A stretch of DNA of 64,000 nt from Desulfobulbus oligotrophicus (GTDB lineage Bacteria; Desulfobacterota; Desulfobulbia; Desulfobulbales; Desulfobulbaceae): NCBI RefSeq assembly GCF_016446285.1, contig NZ_CP054140.1, positions 2,585,501 through 2,649,500 of the forward strand. Reading direction: 5' to 3'. A model generated the notes under the pieces. It was given only the letters and a program-made list of their open reading frames with translations, ran no database searches and was not told where the DNA came from. Below are positions 27,675-36,955 of this stretch, in pieces; the first letter of the stretch is position 1; each line of letters starts with the position of its first letter. A program made the translations under genes and the position numbers.

Positions 27675-29101
27675 CAGCGAAAACTCCTTGATTCAATCCT
27701 GTATCGTCGCAAGAGACGCTGCAGGGCCTGTCGTTCCATGCCGCAAATCCGGGCAGCGGCCGTAACATTTCCTGCTGTTGTTTTTAAGGCTGCAGTTAAA
27801 TAAGCGTCATTGAACTGTTGCAGCACCTGATTTTTAGCATCCTGGTACGATAGGTGAGTAACTGAGGTGGTGTCGATTGAGTCATGCACGACTGATCTTT
27901 TTCCCGCTGTTCCCTCTTCTGACGCATCGTTCCACAGATCGCGCCGTTCAATTATTGTCTGCTCATTGAGTAGAGCGCATCTGTTAATAATATTCTGCAA
28001 CTCCCGAATGTTCCCTTGCCATTGGTGCTGCATCAAGGCCTGCAGGGCATCGGCTGTAAATTCCATGGATGGGCGGCCATGCTCAAGACAGTACCGTTCA
28101 AGAAAATGCTGGGCCAACAGCGGAATGTCTGTTGCCATGGCTGCCAGGTTCGGCATGGTTATGGTCATGACATTTAAACGGTAAAAGAGATCCTCACGAA
28201 ACTCTCCCCGTTGAATCTTTGCTTCGAGATCCTGATTAGTTGATGCAATCACGCGGACATCTACTTTGAACGTACGATTCTGTCCCAGCGGCTGCACCTC
28301 TTTCTCCTGGAGCACCCGAAGCAACTTGGTCTGCACACTCACCGGAATATCGGCAATTTCGTCCAGAAAGATGGATGATCCGTCGGCCGCTGCAAAAAGC
28401 CCGGTTTTATCACGATCAGCCCCTGTGAACGCGCCCCGCCGATAACCAAACAACTCGCTTTCTAAAATATGCTCCGGTAATGCCGGACAGTTCACAGTGA
28501 CCATGGGCCGCTGATTCCGGGGTGAAAGATTATGCAGTGCTCTTGCCGCAAGCTCCTTACCGGTTCCGGATTCTCCACGGATTAATACTGTTACCGAACT
28601 GGGTGCAACCCGTCGTATCAATGCCACGGTTTCAACAAGTTTCCGGGATCGGCCAACAAAACCAAGCCTGTGGTCATGCCCGGAAAGCTGATGGTGCAGT
28701 TGAATATTTTCGCGGAGCAATCGTGTGCGTTCAACAGCGCGACGGATGGTCTGCAAAATATGTTCGTTATCAAAGGGTTTTTCAACAAAGTCATAGGCAC
28801 CGTCCTTCAATGCCCTGACCGCCATTTCAATGGTGCCATGCCCGGTCATTAAAATGATCGTCATGGTTGGATCAGAAGCACACAACCGCTGGAGTAATGC
28901 CAGACCATCCATGCCCGGCATTTTGATATCGGTCAGAACAACATCCGGAGATTCGGCCTGAACGTTTGTTAAAGCCTCCTCGCCGGATGCAGCACTCATA
29001 ACCACATACCCGCATTTTTTGACCAGCATCTTACTGAGAAAAACGAGCATGTCTTGTTCGTCGTCAACAACTAGAATTTTCGGACAGACACCCGTACTCA
29101 T
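27674..29101 (-). CDS. Sigma-54-dependent two-component response regulator (NtrC/DctD type)
   Basis: 475 residues. Receiver domain (10-125) with Asp58 in DVVLTDIKMPGMDGL; AAA+ domain with Walker A GESGTGKELAARAL, the sigma-54 contact loop RRGAFTGADRDKTG, Walker B IFLDEIADIP and an arginine-finger region; C-terminal Fis-type helix-turn-helix (TTAGNVTAAARICGMERQALQRLLRR). All parts look functional. It begins 6 bases after the phosphatase gene and overlaps the YkgJ gene. A plausible target is the adjacent sigma-54 promoter near 27.07 kb. No complete sensor kinase is encoded nearby. Confidence 0.95.
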   Translation of the reverse strand: MSTGVCPKILVVDDEQDMLVFLSKMLVKKCGYVVMSAASGEEALTNVQAESPDVVLTDIKMPGMDGLALLQRLCASDPTMTIILMTGHGTIEMAVRALKDGAYDFVEKPFDNEHILQTIRRAVERTRLLRENIQLHHQLSGHDHRLGFVGRSRKLVETVALIRRVAPSSVTVLIRGESGTGKELAARALHNLSPRNQRPMVTVNCPALPEHILESELFGYRRGAFTGADRDKTGLFAAADGSSIFLDEIADIPVSVQTKLLRVLQEKEVQPLGQNRTFKVDVRVIASTNQDLEAKIQRGEFREDLFYRLNVMTITMPNLAAMATDIPLLAQHFLERYCLEHGRPSMEFTADALQALMQHQWQGNIRELQNIINRCALLNEQTIIERRDLWNDASEEGTAGKRSVVHDSIDTTSVTHLSYQDAKNQVLQQFNDAYLTAALKTTAGNVTAAARICGMERQALQRLLRRYRIESRSFR

Positions 29102-29107
29102 AATTCT

Positions 29108-30145
29108 TTATTCGCTGTTTTTTCCAGTCATTGCCTGAAAATAAAGTTGAACAAACCTGCCTGAAATAGTGTCGGCTGAACTGAAACGCAAATCTGCCGC
29201 CGACATTTTGCTCCCGGTGAGTATCTGAAAGGCCTGCATCGAGAGTTCAACAACCTGGTCCTCGACATCACGCATACTGCTCTGTTCATCCTTCGTCCAG
29301 CAGAGACATCGCCTTGGTCGTTCTGTAAAGATCAGGCACCGGCCATCTTCCAACAGGGGACAGACAAGATTTTCTTCTGGGAAATGTGCAGCCAACGTCT
29401 CAGTGGACAATCCGGGAACCTGCCGATGCAGCTCCTTCATATGCCGGGCAAGGACAAGCGCCCGATCGATCACCGCCTGTCGCTGCGCATGTGGAAGAGT
29501 TCTGTTGACCACCTCACTGAGGTGCATACTTTCAATCAGATGCAATTCAAAAGGGCTATGACAACAGGGATGATTGTTTTGGCCACAGACTTCTTCGTCC
29601 CGGGAGGTTTCATCCTCTACACGAGCGAGCAGTTGTGCGTATATTGCCAGTAAAGGGGCAACATCCGTACTTGGGCGGTTATCGATTTTAGGGGCCGCGG
29701 TTTGCAGTGATCCTGTCTGTTTCCCATACCGTTTTAAAAATTTACGCTGCTCATAGGTTGCAGGGTTGGCGTTTCGCCCTTTCATTGCTTTTTGTGCCAG
29801 TTTAAAATCAAAACCACGCCGCAACAGATACGCCGCAATAAATGTACCGGTACGCCCATGACCGAGTCGACAGTGTACAAGTACTTTTTTATTTAAATAG
29901 ATACTCTCATCCAGCCAGTCGAGCGCCTTTTCCATGGCTTCAAGATCAGGTGCACATTCATCAACGACCGGCAAATAGTACACTTCAAAACCACTGCCCT
30001 CTTCTATCTCATGCAGATCGCAGAATTCTCCACATAAGTTAACAATGGCGCGAATTCCCTGCTCTCTGATGGAGTCCAGGTCCTCGTAGGACATCGGTGC
30101 ATGACCCGTGGCCAGATGATCTGTAATCCAGTGCATTTGGTACAT
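29108..30145 (-). CDS. Dual-specificity phosphatase fused to a YkgJ-like cysteine cluster
   Basis: 345 residues. The N-terminal 150 are a cysteine phosphatase: general acid candidate Asp62 in PVVDECAPD and the P-loop HCRLGHGRTG with Cys92 and Arg98. After a linker, the C-terminal half has a cysteine-rich pattern, VCGQNNHPCCHSPFEL and CPLLEDGRCLIFTERPRRCLCW, resembling the YkgJ metal-binding family. The combination suggests phosphatase activity governed by a metal or redox signal, but this is inference. It lies between the PEP-synthase-like gene (15 bases upstream) and the NtrC-type gene, so it is a natural candidate to reverse phosphorylation made by that enzyme. Confidence 0.85.
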   Translation of the reverse strand: MYQMHWITDHLATGHAPMSYEDLDSIREQGIRAIVNLCGEFCDLHEIEEGSGFEVYYLPVVDECAPDLEAMEKALDWLDESIYLNKKVLVHCRLGHGRTGTFIAAYLLRRGFDFKLAQKAMKGRNANPATYEQRKFLKRYGKQTGSLQTAAPKIDNRPSTDVAPLLAIYAQLLARVEDETSRDEEVCGQNNHPCCHSPFELHLIESMHLSEVVNRTLPHAQRQAVIDRALVLARHMKELHRQVPGLSTETLAAHFPEENLVCPLLEDGRCLIFTERPRRCLCWTKDEQSSMRDVEDQVVELSMQAFQILTGSKMSAADLRFSSADTISGRFVQLYFQAMTGKNSE

Positions 30146-30160
30146 GGCAAACGATCCGGT

Positions 30161-32701
30161 CTAATGTTTTTCGTGATCGGCAGTGTCGCCGATCTCAGCA
30201 AAAAAATCCTGAACAAAGGGGGCAATATCTTCAATCTGCATACTCATGTCGAGTAACTTGGTCTTTCCGAGCAGGTATCCCACCTGGGTCAGTACACTCA
30301 TAAGTCTGGGCGCGGCCAGAGCCTGTATTCGGGCATCAAGAAGATCGCCACGGACACGAACTTCGAAATCCAACTGTTCGAGAATCCGTTGCAGCAAAAC
30401 AATTCGAATCACCTTTCCCTGATAGTCACCACCGCCGCCGGCAAACCGCAGCTGACAGTAATTGGCCCTGCTCACCGAGCCGCACAGACAGTCAAGCAGG
30501 GCAAAGTGAAAGCCGAAACGCATATTTAGATTTAAATAATCCGGGCTGACGATGGCATAGGAAGCATACTCTTTGGTTACGCCGACGCTGATACCTCCGG
30601 AAAGAGCTGCATCGCTGAATCCTTTCCAATCAAAATGCAAGTGATTGTCCCAATCAACCCTGGGATGACTGAGCCCCTTCCAGAGCGCCAGAAACGGCTC
30701 AGAATGCAGTTCCCGGGGGGTGATCTCTTCACTGCCCTCCTGATGAAAGGCTCCACCAACATCAAGCAGATAAATATCAAGCGGGATATCGGTCGTCAGT
30801 TTTCGACAACGGGACGACGCACTGCCGGCCATGCTCCCAAGACCGAACATGATCTGGACGGCCTTTTCATGACTGAAACGGATAATATCGTGCAAAGAGC
30901 GGCACGATTGTGCCCGAAACTCAGGCGATGCAGGATCCAGAAGGTGGAGCGGGGTGATGTGATCAAGCATTGACCGCAGCTTGCGTCGATAAGCTGAATC
31001 AGGGAGATCTTTCTTCTCCTCCAGGCCGGTGAGAAGCTGGTCAACCCTGCCCGGATACACACAGCCCCTGAAGCCGTCCACCGTCACCTCCGTGCCCTCG
31101 TTTAACACGGTCAGTGCTCCCTGAGCCTCAACCAGCAGTGCCACCTGAAACTCTCGACAGACTGTGGCAAAATGACCGGTTACAGAACCCTGCTCACAGA
31201 CAACAGCAGCAAGTTTAGGAATATATCGAGCCAGACTGGGCGGAATATGTCGTGTGACAAGTATGGTTTGTTCTGCTGTATCAATCCCGCCTCCAGGTTG
31301 AAGGTGTTGAACAATGCCGTGGGCAACTCCCTTTGATGCGATACGGGCATGCACAAGCAGTGGCGAAATATCTGGAATTTCAACCGTCTGAGATTCTTCA
31401 ATCTCCCTATTATCTTCCACTGCCAACGGACGGGCTTGCAAAATATACAGATTATCCTCACCATCGATCGCCCATTCAATATCTTGCGGCACACCGAAAA
31501 ACTGTTCAATCTCGCGAGAAATCCGCGCTATGTGCACAGCCTGATCTCTATGTAACGATGAAGAATGACTTGATGTGCAGCGAGCGGGTGCTCCTCTGCC
31601 TCCCTTGTTTTTCTCATCTGTTCCAGAGTGTTTATACGTAGCAGCAGTCTCTTCAACCGGCGTTAAACTGCCCGCAGCAAAGCAAAACGTATCAGGCACC
31701 GCCTCTCCGCCGACAAGGGCCAACCCAAGGCCTGGTACAGCATGCACCAACAGCTCTCCACTTCCAGCTGCAACCGGATTACGGGTGTATACCACCCCAC
31801 TGGTTACTCCATCAATCATCCTCTGTACCATAACTGCCATGGCTGCATCTTCGTCACTGATACCGGCATGTATTCTATACAAAAGGGCCTGTGGAGAGTA
31901 CTTAGAAGCACACACCTCAAGGTACGCTGCCAAGAGCCCTGCCCGGTCAACCCCTAATACAGAGTGATACTGACCGGCAAAACTATGTTCTCCATCTTCA
32001 TGCAAGGCTGAAGAACGCACGGCAACCGTGAAAAAAGAGCTCCATTCGTTATTGGCCAACGCATCGTACTCTGCCAGAATAGCTTCAGTGATATGACTCG
32101 GGATCTCCATGTTTTGCACCAAGGTCATCAGTGCCTGGGAGATCTGGTCCAAACTTGCCGGAGTATTCAGGTCAAGACCGGCCAGTAGAAGGTCTATTGC
32201 CGGCCGCAACTGATTATGTGCGACCAGGAGATCGTAGGTGGTGGCACTGATTGTAAAACCTTCAGGGACACGAATTTCCAGACCATGCTGAAGGGCTGTC
32301 AGGTTATAACTTTTGTTCCCGGCCAGTCCAGGGTCAACAGGGGTGTCATGATCAAGAACAAACGGTGGAATTAAAAATTGTTCCGGAGGAGCCAGAAGTA
32401 ACGTTATATAGAAATCATATTTGGAATAGTACTCCCGTAAAGGGCCTGCCATCCCGGGTTGCATCTGCTCCAGGGACGTGATCATACCCGAAACTGCAGC
32501 GGCAAATCGGCGATACTGACTACGGATCCGAGCAAAATCCTCCGGCTTGTGCTCATAGTAGAGAGCCTCCAGGTCCGCCATCAGCTCATGGCTCCTGCCA
32601 TTAAAATCAAGAAGCTCCTTAAATGCTTCATATGTCTGTTGAACAACCCGGTCAGGTGCCAACAGCCGCATCGACCAATGCTTTAGAGCTGCTCTAACCA
32701 C
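30161..32701 (-). CDS. PEP-synthase/PPDK-like phosphotransferase without a PEP barrel
   Basis: 846 residues from a GTG at 32701. Layout: helical N-terminal part (1-105); PPDK-type ATP-grasp domain (about 115-430) with VPEGFTIS, VRSSALHEDGEHSFAGQY (228-245), SGVVYTRNP and DIEWAIDGEDNLYILQARP (407-425); phosphohistidine swivel domain with GSVTGHFATVCREF, catalytic His510; then about 290 residues that do not resemble the PEP/pyruvate barrel. It should transfer phosphate from ATP to His510 and on to an unknown acceptor, as in rifampin phosphotransferase or glucan-dikinase relatives. A Lys/Gly/Ser-rich insert at 355-390 looks disordered. It is co-transcribed with the phosphatase and NtrC-type genes. 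Confidence 0.8.
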   Translation of the reverse strand: MVRAALKHWSMRLLAPDRVVQQTYEAFKELLDFNGRSHELMADLEALYYEHKPEDFARIRSQYRRFAAAVSGMITSLEQMQPGMAGPLREYYSKYDFYITLLLAPPEQFLIPPFVLDHDTPVDPGLAGNKSYNLTALQHGLEIRVPEGFTISATTYDLLVAHNQLRPAIDLLLAGLDLNTPASLDQISQALMTLVQNMEIPSHITEAILAEYDALANNEWSSFFTVAVRSSALHEDGEHSFAGQYHSVLGVDRAGLLAAYLEVCASKYSPQALLYRIHAGISDEDAAMAVMVQRMIDGVTSGVVYTRNPVAAGSGELLVHAVPGLGLALVGGEAVPDTFCFAAGSLTPVEETAATYKHSGTDEKNKGGRGAPARCTSSHSSSLHRDQAVHIARISREIEQFFGVPQDIEWAIDGEDNLYILQARPLAVEDNREIEESQTVEIPDISPLLVHARIASKGVAHGIVQHLQPGGGIDTAEQTILVTRHIPPSLARYIPKLAAVVCEQGSVTGHFATVCREFQVALLVEAQGALTVLNEGTEVTVDGFRGCVYPGRVDQLLTGLEEKKDLPDSAYRRKLRSMLDHITPLHLLDPASPEFRAQSCRSLHDIIRFSHEKAVQIMFGLGSMAGSASSRCRKLTTDIPLDIYLLDVGGAFHQEGSEEITPRELHSEPFLALWKGLSHPRVDWDNHLHFDWKGFSDAALSGGISVGVTKEYASYAIVSPDYLNLNMRFGFHFALLDCLCGSVSRANYCQLRFAGGGGDYQGKVIRIVLLQRILEQLDFEVRVRGDLLDARIQALAAPRLMSVLTQVGYLLGKTKLLDMSMQIEDIAPFVQDFFAEIGDTADHEKH

Positions 32702-32706
32702 GTATC

Positions 32707-33720
32707 TTAGCCCTCATCTTTCTCTCGGAAATGATCAAACCCCTGATAGGTTATAACTTTTTCTTCCTGTGTACCGTCAGCCTGTGTACGAATCAGAGTC
32801 ACCTCCCTGCCGGCAACGATGGTACCAACAGGTGACAGCTGGAGACCGCAACTGCTGCCAATGGCCAACAACTGATCACCGGCATCAGCAGCAGTGGTGA
32901 ACAACAGCTCGTAATCGTCGCCACCTCTGACGGCCCACTCTTCAGGGTCCCCACCGATCGCATCGGCAACCTCTTTAAGTGCACCAATACCCGGCAGCGC
33001 CTGAAAAGAAATTTTCGCACCTACCCCGGACTGCCTGCATAAATGCGCCAGATCTGTGGCCAACCCGTCGGAAAGATCCATCATCGCATGCACAAGACCA
33101 CTTGCGCCCAACTTTTGACCAACCTCCACCCTGGCGACAGGATCAAGGTGTTGCTCACGAAACGGTTGCCAGCGTCTATTATGCGGCTCGAACGTACGTT
33201 GCAATAACGCCAGACCAGCCGCTGCAAAGCCAAGAGAACCACTGACCCAGACCGTATCCCCCGGCCGGGCGCCATGACGGTAAACAACCAGATCAGGTGC
33301 AACCTCACCGATCACCGTCAGGCTGCAGACCAATCCGTTGGGATTGGCAACAGTGTCACCACCGATTAACTGACATCCATACTCATGACAGGCATCCATG
33401 ATACCGCGGACAAATGACTTAAACCAGGTCGCGTCAAACCCTGCAGGCATGCCGATCGAGAGCAGCATAAACATCGGTTTACCCGCCATGGCAGCAATAT
33501 CACTGATGTTGACGGAAACAATTTTGCGCCCAAGTTTGTCAGGTGAATGAAACGCTGCATCAAAATGAACGCCTTCAACCAAAGTGTCCATTGTCAACAA
33601 CCAGACAAGATGATCGTCTTTTTGAATAACCGCACAATCATCTCCAATGCCCCTTATAAGCCCCTTTGTGTCCGGCGTTATAAAGGTGGTCAGATATTCG
33701 ATAAGTTGTCGCTCGTTCAC
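32707..33720 (-). CDS. thiL: Thiamine-monophosphate kinase
   Basis: 337 residues from a GTG at 33720 (NERQLIEYLTTF), which fits the family length. The open frame continues upstream to 33819 with residues unlike ThiL. Motifs: GIGDDCAVI, MDTLVEGVHF, VNISDIAAMAGKP, GGDTVANPNGL, MMDLSDGLATDLAHL and GGDDYELLFT. It phosphorylates thiamine monophosphate to the active diphosphate, the last step of thiamine cofactor synthesis. The end is 5 bases before the PEP-synthase-like gene, so they may share a transcript, though a functional link is not obvious. Confidence 0.93.
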   Translation of the reverse strand: MNERQLIEYLTTFITPDTKGLIRGIGDDCAVIQKDDHLVWLLTMDTLVEGVHFDAAFHSPDKLGRKIVSVNISDIAAMAGKPMFMLLSIGMPAGFDATWFKSFVRGIMDACHEYGCQLIGGDTVANPNGLVCSLTVIGEVAPDLVVYRHGARPGDTVWVSGSLGFAAAGLALLQRTFEPHNRRWQPFREQHLDPVARVEVGQKLGASGLVHAMMDLSDGLATDLAHLCRQSGVGAKISFQALPGIGALKEVADAIGGDPEEWAVRGGDDYELLFTTAADAGDQLLAIGSSCGLQLSPVGTIVAGREVTLIRTQADGTQEEKVITYQGFDHFREKDEG

Positions 33721-34116
33721 TGCTGATAGTACTCTGAAAAGTAATATAGTGCCAACATCCTGGTCATCCCCACACTGCTGTAAGCACTGGTGAATGGTTC
33801 TTAAAAAAAACTGAGACATGAGTCATGAGCAACTGTCTGCTCTTACAACTCACCAATATACAGACTGCCCCCATCGGACGGAATAAAGGGTACCGGTCAT
33901 TCACTGTACAATACAACCTCGGACCTTGTTCCAAAGAGCAGCACACATATGGACACCTGTGTATACGTCAATGCAGGTATCAGAAAACCAATGGAAAAGA
34001 TCTCGCCCAAGAGTACAGCAATGTGCAGTTCCCTGAGAGAGTATTATAATCAACAGCCATTTACCGACCCGTAGCAGGAGTTACTTTTCACCCGGGGGTA
34101 AACATCTCCCGACACC
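33721..34116. other. Intergenic region upstream of thiL, no gene seen
   Basis: About 395 bases. Short frames on either strand have no ribosome-binding site or recognisable sequence. A TATAAT box occurs on the minus strand near 34044-34049 without a convincing -35. Promoters for thiL are expected here but cannot be fixed. Confidence 0.4.
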
Positions 34117-34491
34117 TCATTTCACAATACGCAGACCACGCGTTCGAGCAGTATCTTGTATCTGATCACCCGACTCCAGGGAAGGTTGCGGTTCCGGCGA
34201 GTGTATCTGAACAGCTTGAACAAAGCGTTCTTTTCCTTCCATGGTAAAGATCTCCTGTCCGGTGAACTGAGGGGTTCTCAATGTCCAGGTCAGTGTCTGT
34301 ATCGGCACAGACAGGAGGTGCAAGGTAACATGCCACCATTCATCCCGCCGGGTACGATCACGCACGATATCGCCGACAAAAGCATAGACAAGCAGCCTTG
34401 GCTCCTTGGCAACGATGAGTACAATGTCACCAATACCAGTTGCCGGTTTAAAAGGTAAAATTTTCTTCAATTCAGTAATCAGTTGTTCCAT
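34117..34491 (-). CDS. Hypothetical protein, 124 residues
   Basis: Not recognised. The N-terminal part is hydrophilic with KKILPFKPATGIGDIVLIVAKEPRLLVYAFVGDIVRD, then EWWHVTLHLLSVPIQTLTWTL (beta-like) and an extended polar tail. No signal peptide or membrane segment. It is 41 bases downstream of the anchored protein at 34533-36251 on the same strand and may form a unit with it. The coding frame is clean and codon use looks normal, so the gene is probably real. Confidence 0.6.
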   Translation of the reverse strand: MEQLITELKKILPFKPATGIGDIVLIVAKEPRLLVYAFVGDIVRDRTRRDEWWHVTLHLLSVPIQTLTWTLRTPQFTGQEIFTMEGKERFVQAVQIHSPEPQPSLESGDQIQDTARTRGLRIVK

Positions 34492-34532
34492 TGTAGATGC
34501 CCTCTGCTTGAGTCGATTTCAGCACCGGCATG

Positions 34533-36251
34533 CTATTTACCGGTAACTTTCTGCACAGGTTTAAGGGAAAAGTCGACACCAACAGAGACACTACTACTGG
34601 TGACACTACCACTTAAACTAAACGTCGCATACTGCTGCAGTGCTGTCAACAGGGGTATGACGTATCGGCGTAGTTTCAGTCGTGTCTCCGGAGAAAACAT
34701 TCTCTTTGGATCGCGATTTTCCCTGGCAGCCATAGAAAGCAAGGGTAAAAATCGTTCGATCAGACCATCGGGACGAGTAAAGAGGAATATATTACCGCGA
34801 TCCCTTTGGAAACCAAGTAAATCCTGGTAATCATGGTGCTCATCAAGAACGAAATAGTGCTGAGCCTGGTCAATCAAGCCGGCATTATCGGCAATGATCA
34901 ATCGATTCTTCTCCAACATATACGCCGGCTGCAGCAACCCCCCTGCGAGCATCACCGTATAGACCTCAGTTTTGCCGGATTGGATGCTGATAACCTGTAA
35001 ATCTTTGGTTAGTCGTCTGATAAGACGTTCAACTTTGTCCCGATCTTTGATTTCTATTGATAAACAGCCCAAAGAACGATTGGCTTGATAGGAGATCTGA
35101 TGAGCATCCATAAATATACCGAATCGTTGGCCGAACAGATCAAAAAAATTGTCAATTGCAAGTCCAGTCTGTTCGGGGACGGAGAGTTCCATCACTGAAA
35201 AGAAGCTGGAAATCTCAACAGGTGCTGTTTGAACGATAAATTTCCATAATCTTTTAAAATCAAACCAGTTTGTCCAAAACAACAGAGAGGTGGACGAAGA
35301 GACATCAACCGGTAGTGGACCCTGTGGCTGAGGAAGATGGTACAGAACGTCGACCGCTGTTCCAGCACCTCGGTTAATCGTCGCTATACCGCCAAGTTTT
35401 GTGATCTGATCCCTGGTGTGCTGATACAAGGCGACCTGTTGAAGTTGCAGTACATCAAACTTATGAACCAGGTGGCCTATCCACGGGACATTTTTTTGCA
35501 AACGGGTCAGATCCAGATAACAAAACACATCAACAGGAAATGCATCATGGACCTTTAAAGGCTGGACAGCAGGGTTGTCCAAGAAACTCGGGTAATGGCG
35601 AATTTTCTGTTGAAGGTACAGTTGAATACATTGATGAAGAAGTGACGCATTTTTCGCATAGAGAAGAACGTCTGACCTTTGCCAGCAAACAATTTCTTCT
35701 CCATTAGGCATCTTCAGATGTTCAATTATCTCTCCTTGAAACAGAGACGTGGTTTCTAACTTCAACCAATTGGAGAAATCAGGATGGTTTTGCATGGAGA
35801 CAGCCGTGCCTGTCTGCACAGCCAATACCGATTGCTCCAGGAGAAATTTTGGCGGAAGATCCTGATGATCGTTACCCGGCAGCACAGCCAGAGCCACTGG
35901 TACGTTAGTCAGAAGGTGCATAAACGGAAGATCGGCGACAGCGTCATACTGTGCTATTAAACTGTCGATTTCCTTAAAAAATGGAAACAACAGCTCCTGC
36001 TTATCAAATAAATGAAAAGAGTTTGATAATATTTCTCTGCTCTCCGGCCAGTTTTTCCGCCAGCGCTGCCAATTTTTACCGGCATGGTCCCATTCCACGA
36101 CCAGTAAAGAGTCTTTGGGAAATACGCCTAATAAATGAAGCGTAGGTCCTGGTCGTTCAACTAAAAGAAACCAGCTTGTACCGAAGACGACAAAAACGAA
36201 AAGCAGGGTAGCAAGACGAACAAATACTTGAATATGTCTTTTATTGTTCAT
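34533..36251 (-). CDS. Membrane-anchored hypothetical protein (DUF3352-like)
   Basis: About 572 residues from an ATG at 36251; ATG at 36272 and TTG at 36287 are alternatives, and none has a clear ribosome-binding site. A single N-terminal membrane segment (LATLLFVFVVFGTSWFLLV) leaves the rest outside the cytoplasm. The mature part begins with GVFPKDSLLVVEWD, the kind of opening seen in DUF3352-type bacterial proteins whose large beta-rich domain is of unknown role, and it contains repeated blocks (about 190-300 and 350-520) of similar texture. Function unknown. It is followed by the small hypothetical gene. Confidence 0.65.
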   Translation of the reverse strand: MNNKRHIQVFVRLATLLFVFVVFGTSWFLLVERPGPTLHLLGVFPKDSLLVVEWDHAGKNWQRWRKNWPESREILSNSFHLFDKQELLFPFFKEIDSLIAQYDAVADLPFMHLLTNVPVALAVLPGNDHQDLPPKFLLEQSVLAVQTGTAVSMQNHPDFSNWLKLETTSLFQGEIIEHLKMPNGEEIVCWQRSDVLLYAKNASLLHQCIQLYLQQKIRHYPSFLDNPAVQPLKVHDAFPVDVFCYLDLTRLQKNVPWIGHLVHKFDVLQLQQVALYQHTRDQITKLGGIATINRGAGTAVDVLYHLPQPQGPLPVDVSSSTSLLFWTNWFDFKRLWKFIVQTAPVEISSFFSVMELSVPEQTGLAIDNFFDLFGQRFGIFMDAHQISYQANRSLGCLSIEIKDRDKVERLIRRLTKDLQVISIQSGKTEVYTVMLAGGLLQPAYMLEKNRLIIADNAGLIDQAQHYFVLDEHHDYQDLLGFQRDRGNIFLFTRPDGLIERFLPLLSMAARENRDPKRMFSPETRLKLRRYVIPLLTALQQYATFSLSGSVTSSSVSVGVDFSLKPVQKVTGK

Positions 36252-36955
36252 ATGCAATGCACAGTAGTCCATCAAATATCTGATCAATACTGCTTGAAAA
36301 TAAATTGAAAATCAAAGATGACAATTGCTCATTATCCATACCAGGTTCTGCCTGGTCAAAGAATAGGGATAACCGCACCGTGACGTTATCAGAAATGAAG
36401 GGCTTTTCATATGAAAACTACTTCTTCTCTGTAAGTTGATAACCCCTCTTGCATCTTGTGATACATGACGGGTGTAAAAGCCAGGGGTAACGTTATGAGC
36501 AAAGAGGTGAAAACGATAAAAATCCGAATATTGCGACAAAATAACCGGAGTATGGACATCCATATGCAGGTTTGATGCTTCCCTGTAACAGATTGAGCCA
36601 GGATTTCGGATTGCTGAACAGGATACTGCAACGCAGGAGAGAATTTAAATTATCCAGCAGGAAACAACGAGAAGGGGAAGAAAACTGCGAGATAGACCGG
36701 CTGATCTGTGTGTGATTTTAGCTCTGACCGTGTCTGATAATAAAGAGCGTCATCACTACGCAAGTTTCCATTGCTTACAGCAAAATATTGAAAGGTGCGG
36801 TGAGTAAAAATCAGGACACGAGCAAAGACGCAGGAGCAGAAGAGATGCTCAAAGCTGATCTGACAGATACCATCGGCAATGATATCTGTCAGATCAAGTA
36901 GAGTGTACGAGGCAAGGAACTTCGTACGACACGAAAAAGGGAGACCGATAGAAAA
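36252..36955. other. About 700-base gap without a convincing gene
   Basis: Only short frames lacking ribosome-binding sites are present, including a 74-codon TTG-start frame at 36407-36631 with one hydrophobic segment. The one striking element is a perfect 14-bp inverted repeat at 36856-36896. The length of the gap leaves room for a small RNA. Confidence 0.5.
36856..36896. repeat. Perfect 14-bp inverted repeat, stem-loop
   Basis: TGATCTGACAGATA and TATCTGTCAGATCA pair perfectly with a 13-base loop. It lies about 60 bases beyond the stop of the CBS gene. No T run follows on either strand, so it is not a standard terminator. It may be an operator, RNA element or fold-back terminator. Confidence 0.75.

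Noticed and set aside
33721-33760. Sigma-54 element TGGCACTATATTACTT before thiL
   Set aside because: The -24 half is good, but the -12 GC is absent (CT instead).
33721-33819. N-terminal extension of ThiL
   Set aside because: The residues are unlike the family, which normally starts near ERQLIEYL, and there is no ribosome-binding site.
36407-36631. 74-codon TTG-start frame with one hydrophobic segment
   Set aside because: No ribosome-binding site, TTG start, no recognisable sequence. Kept as gap.
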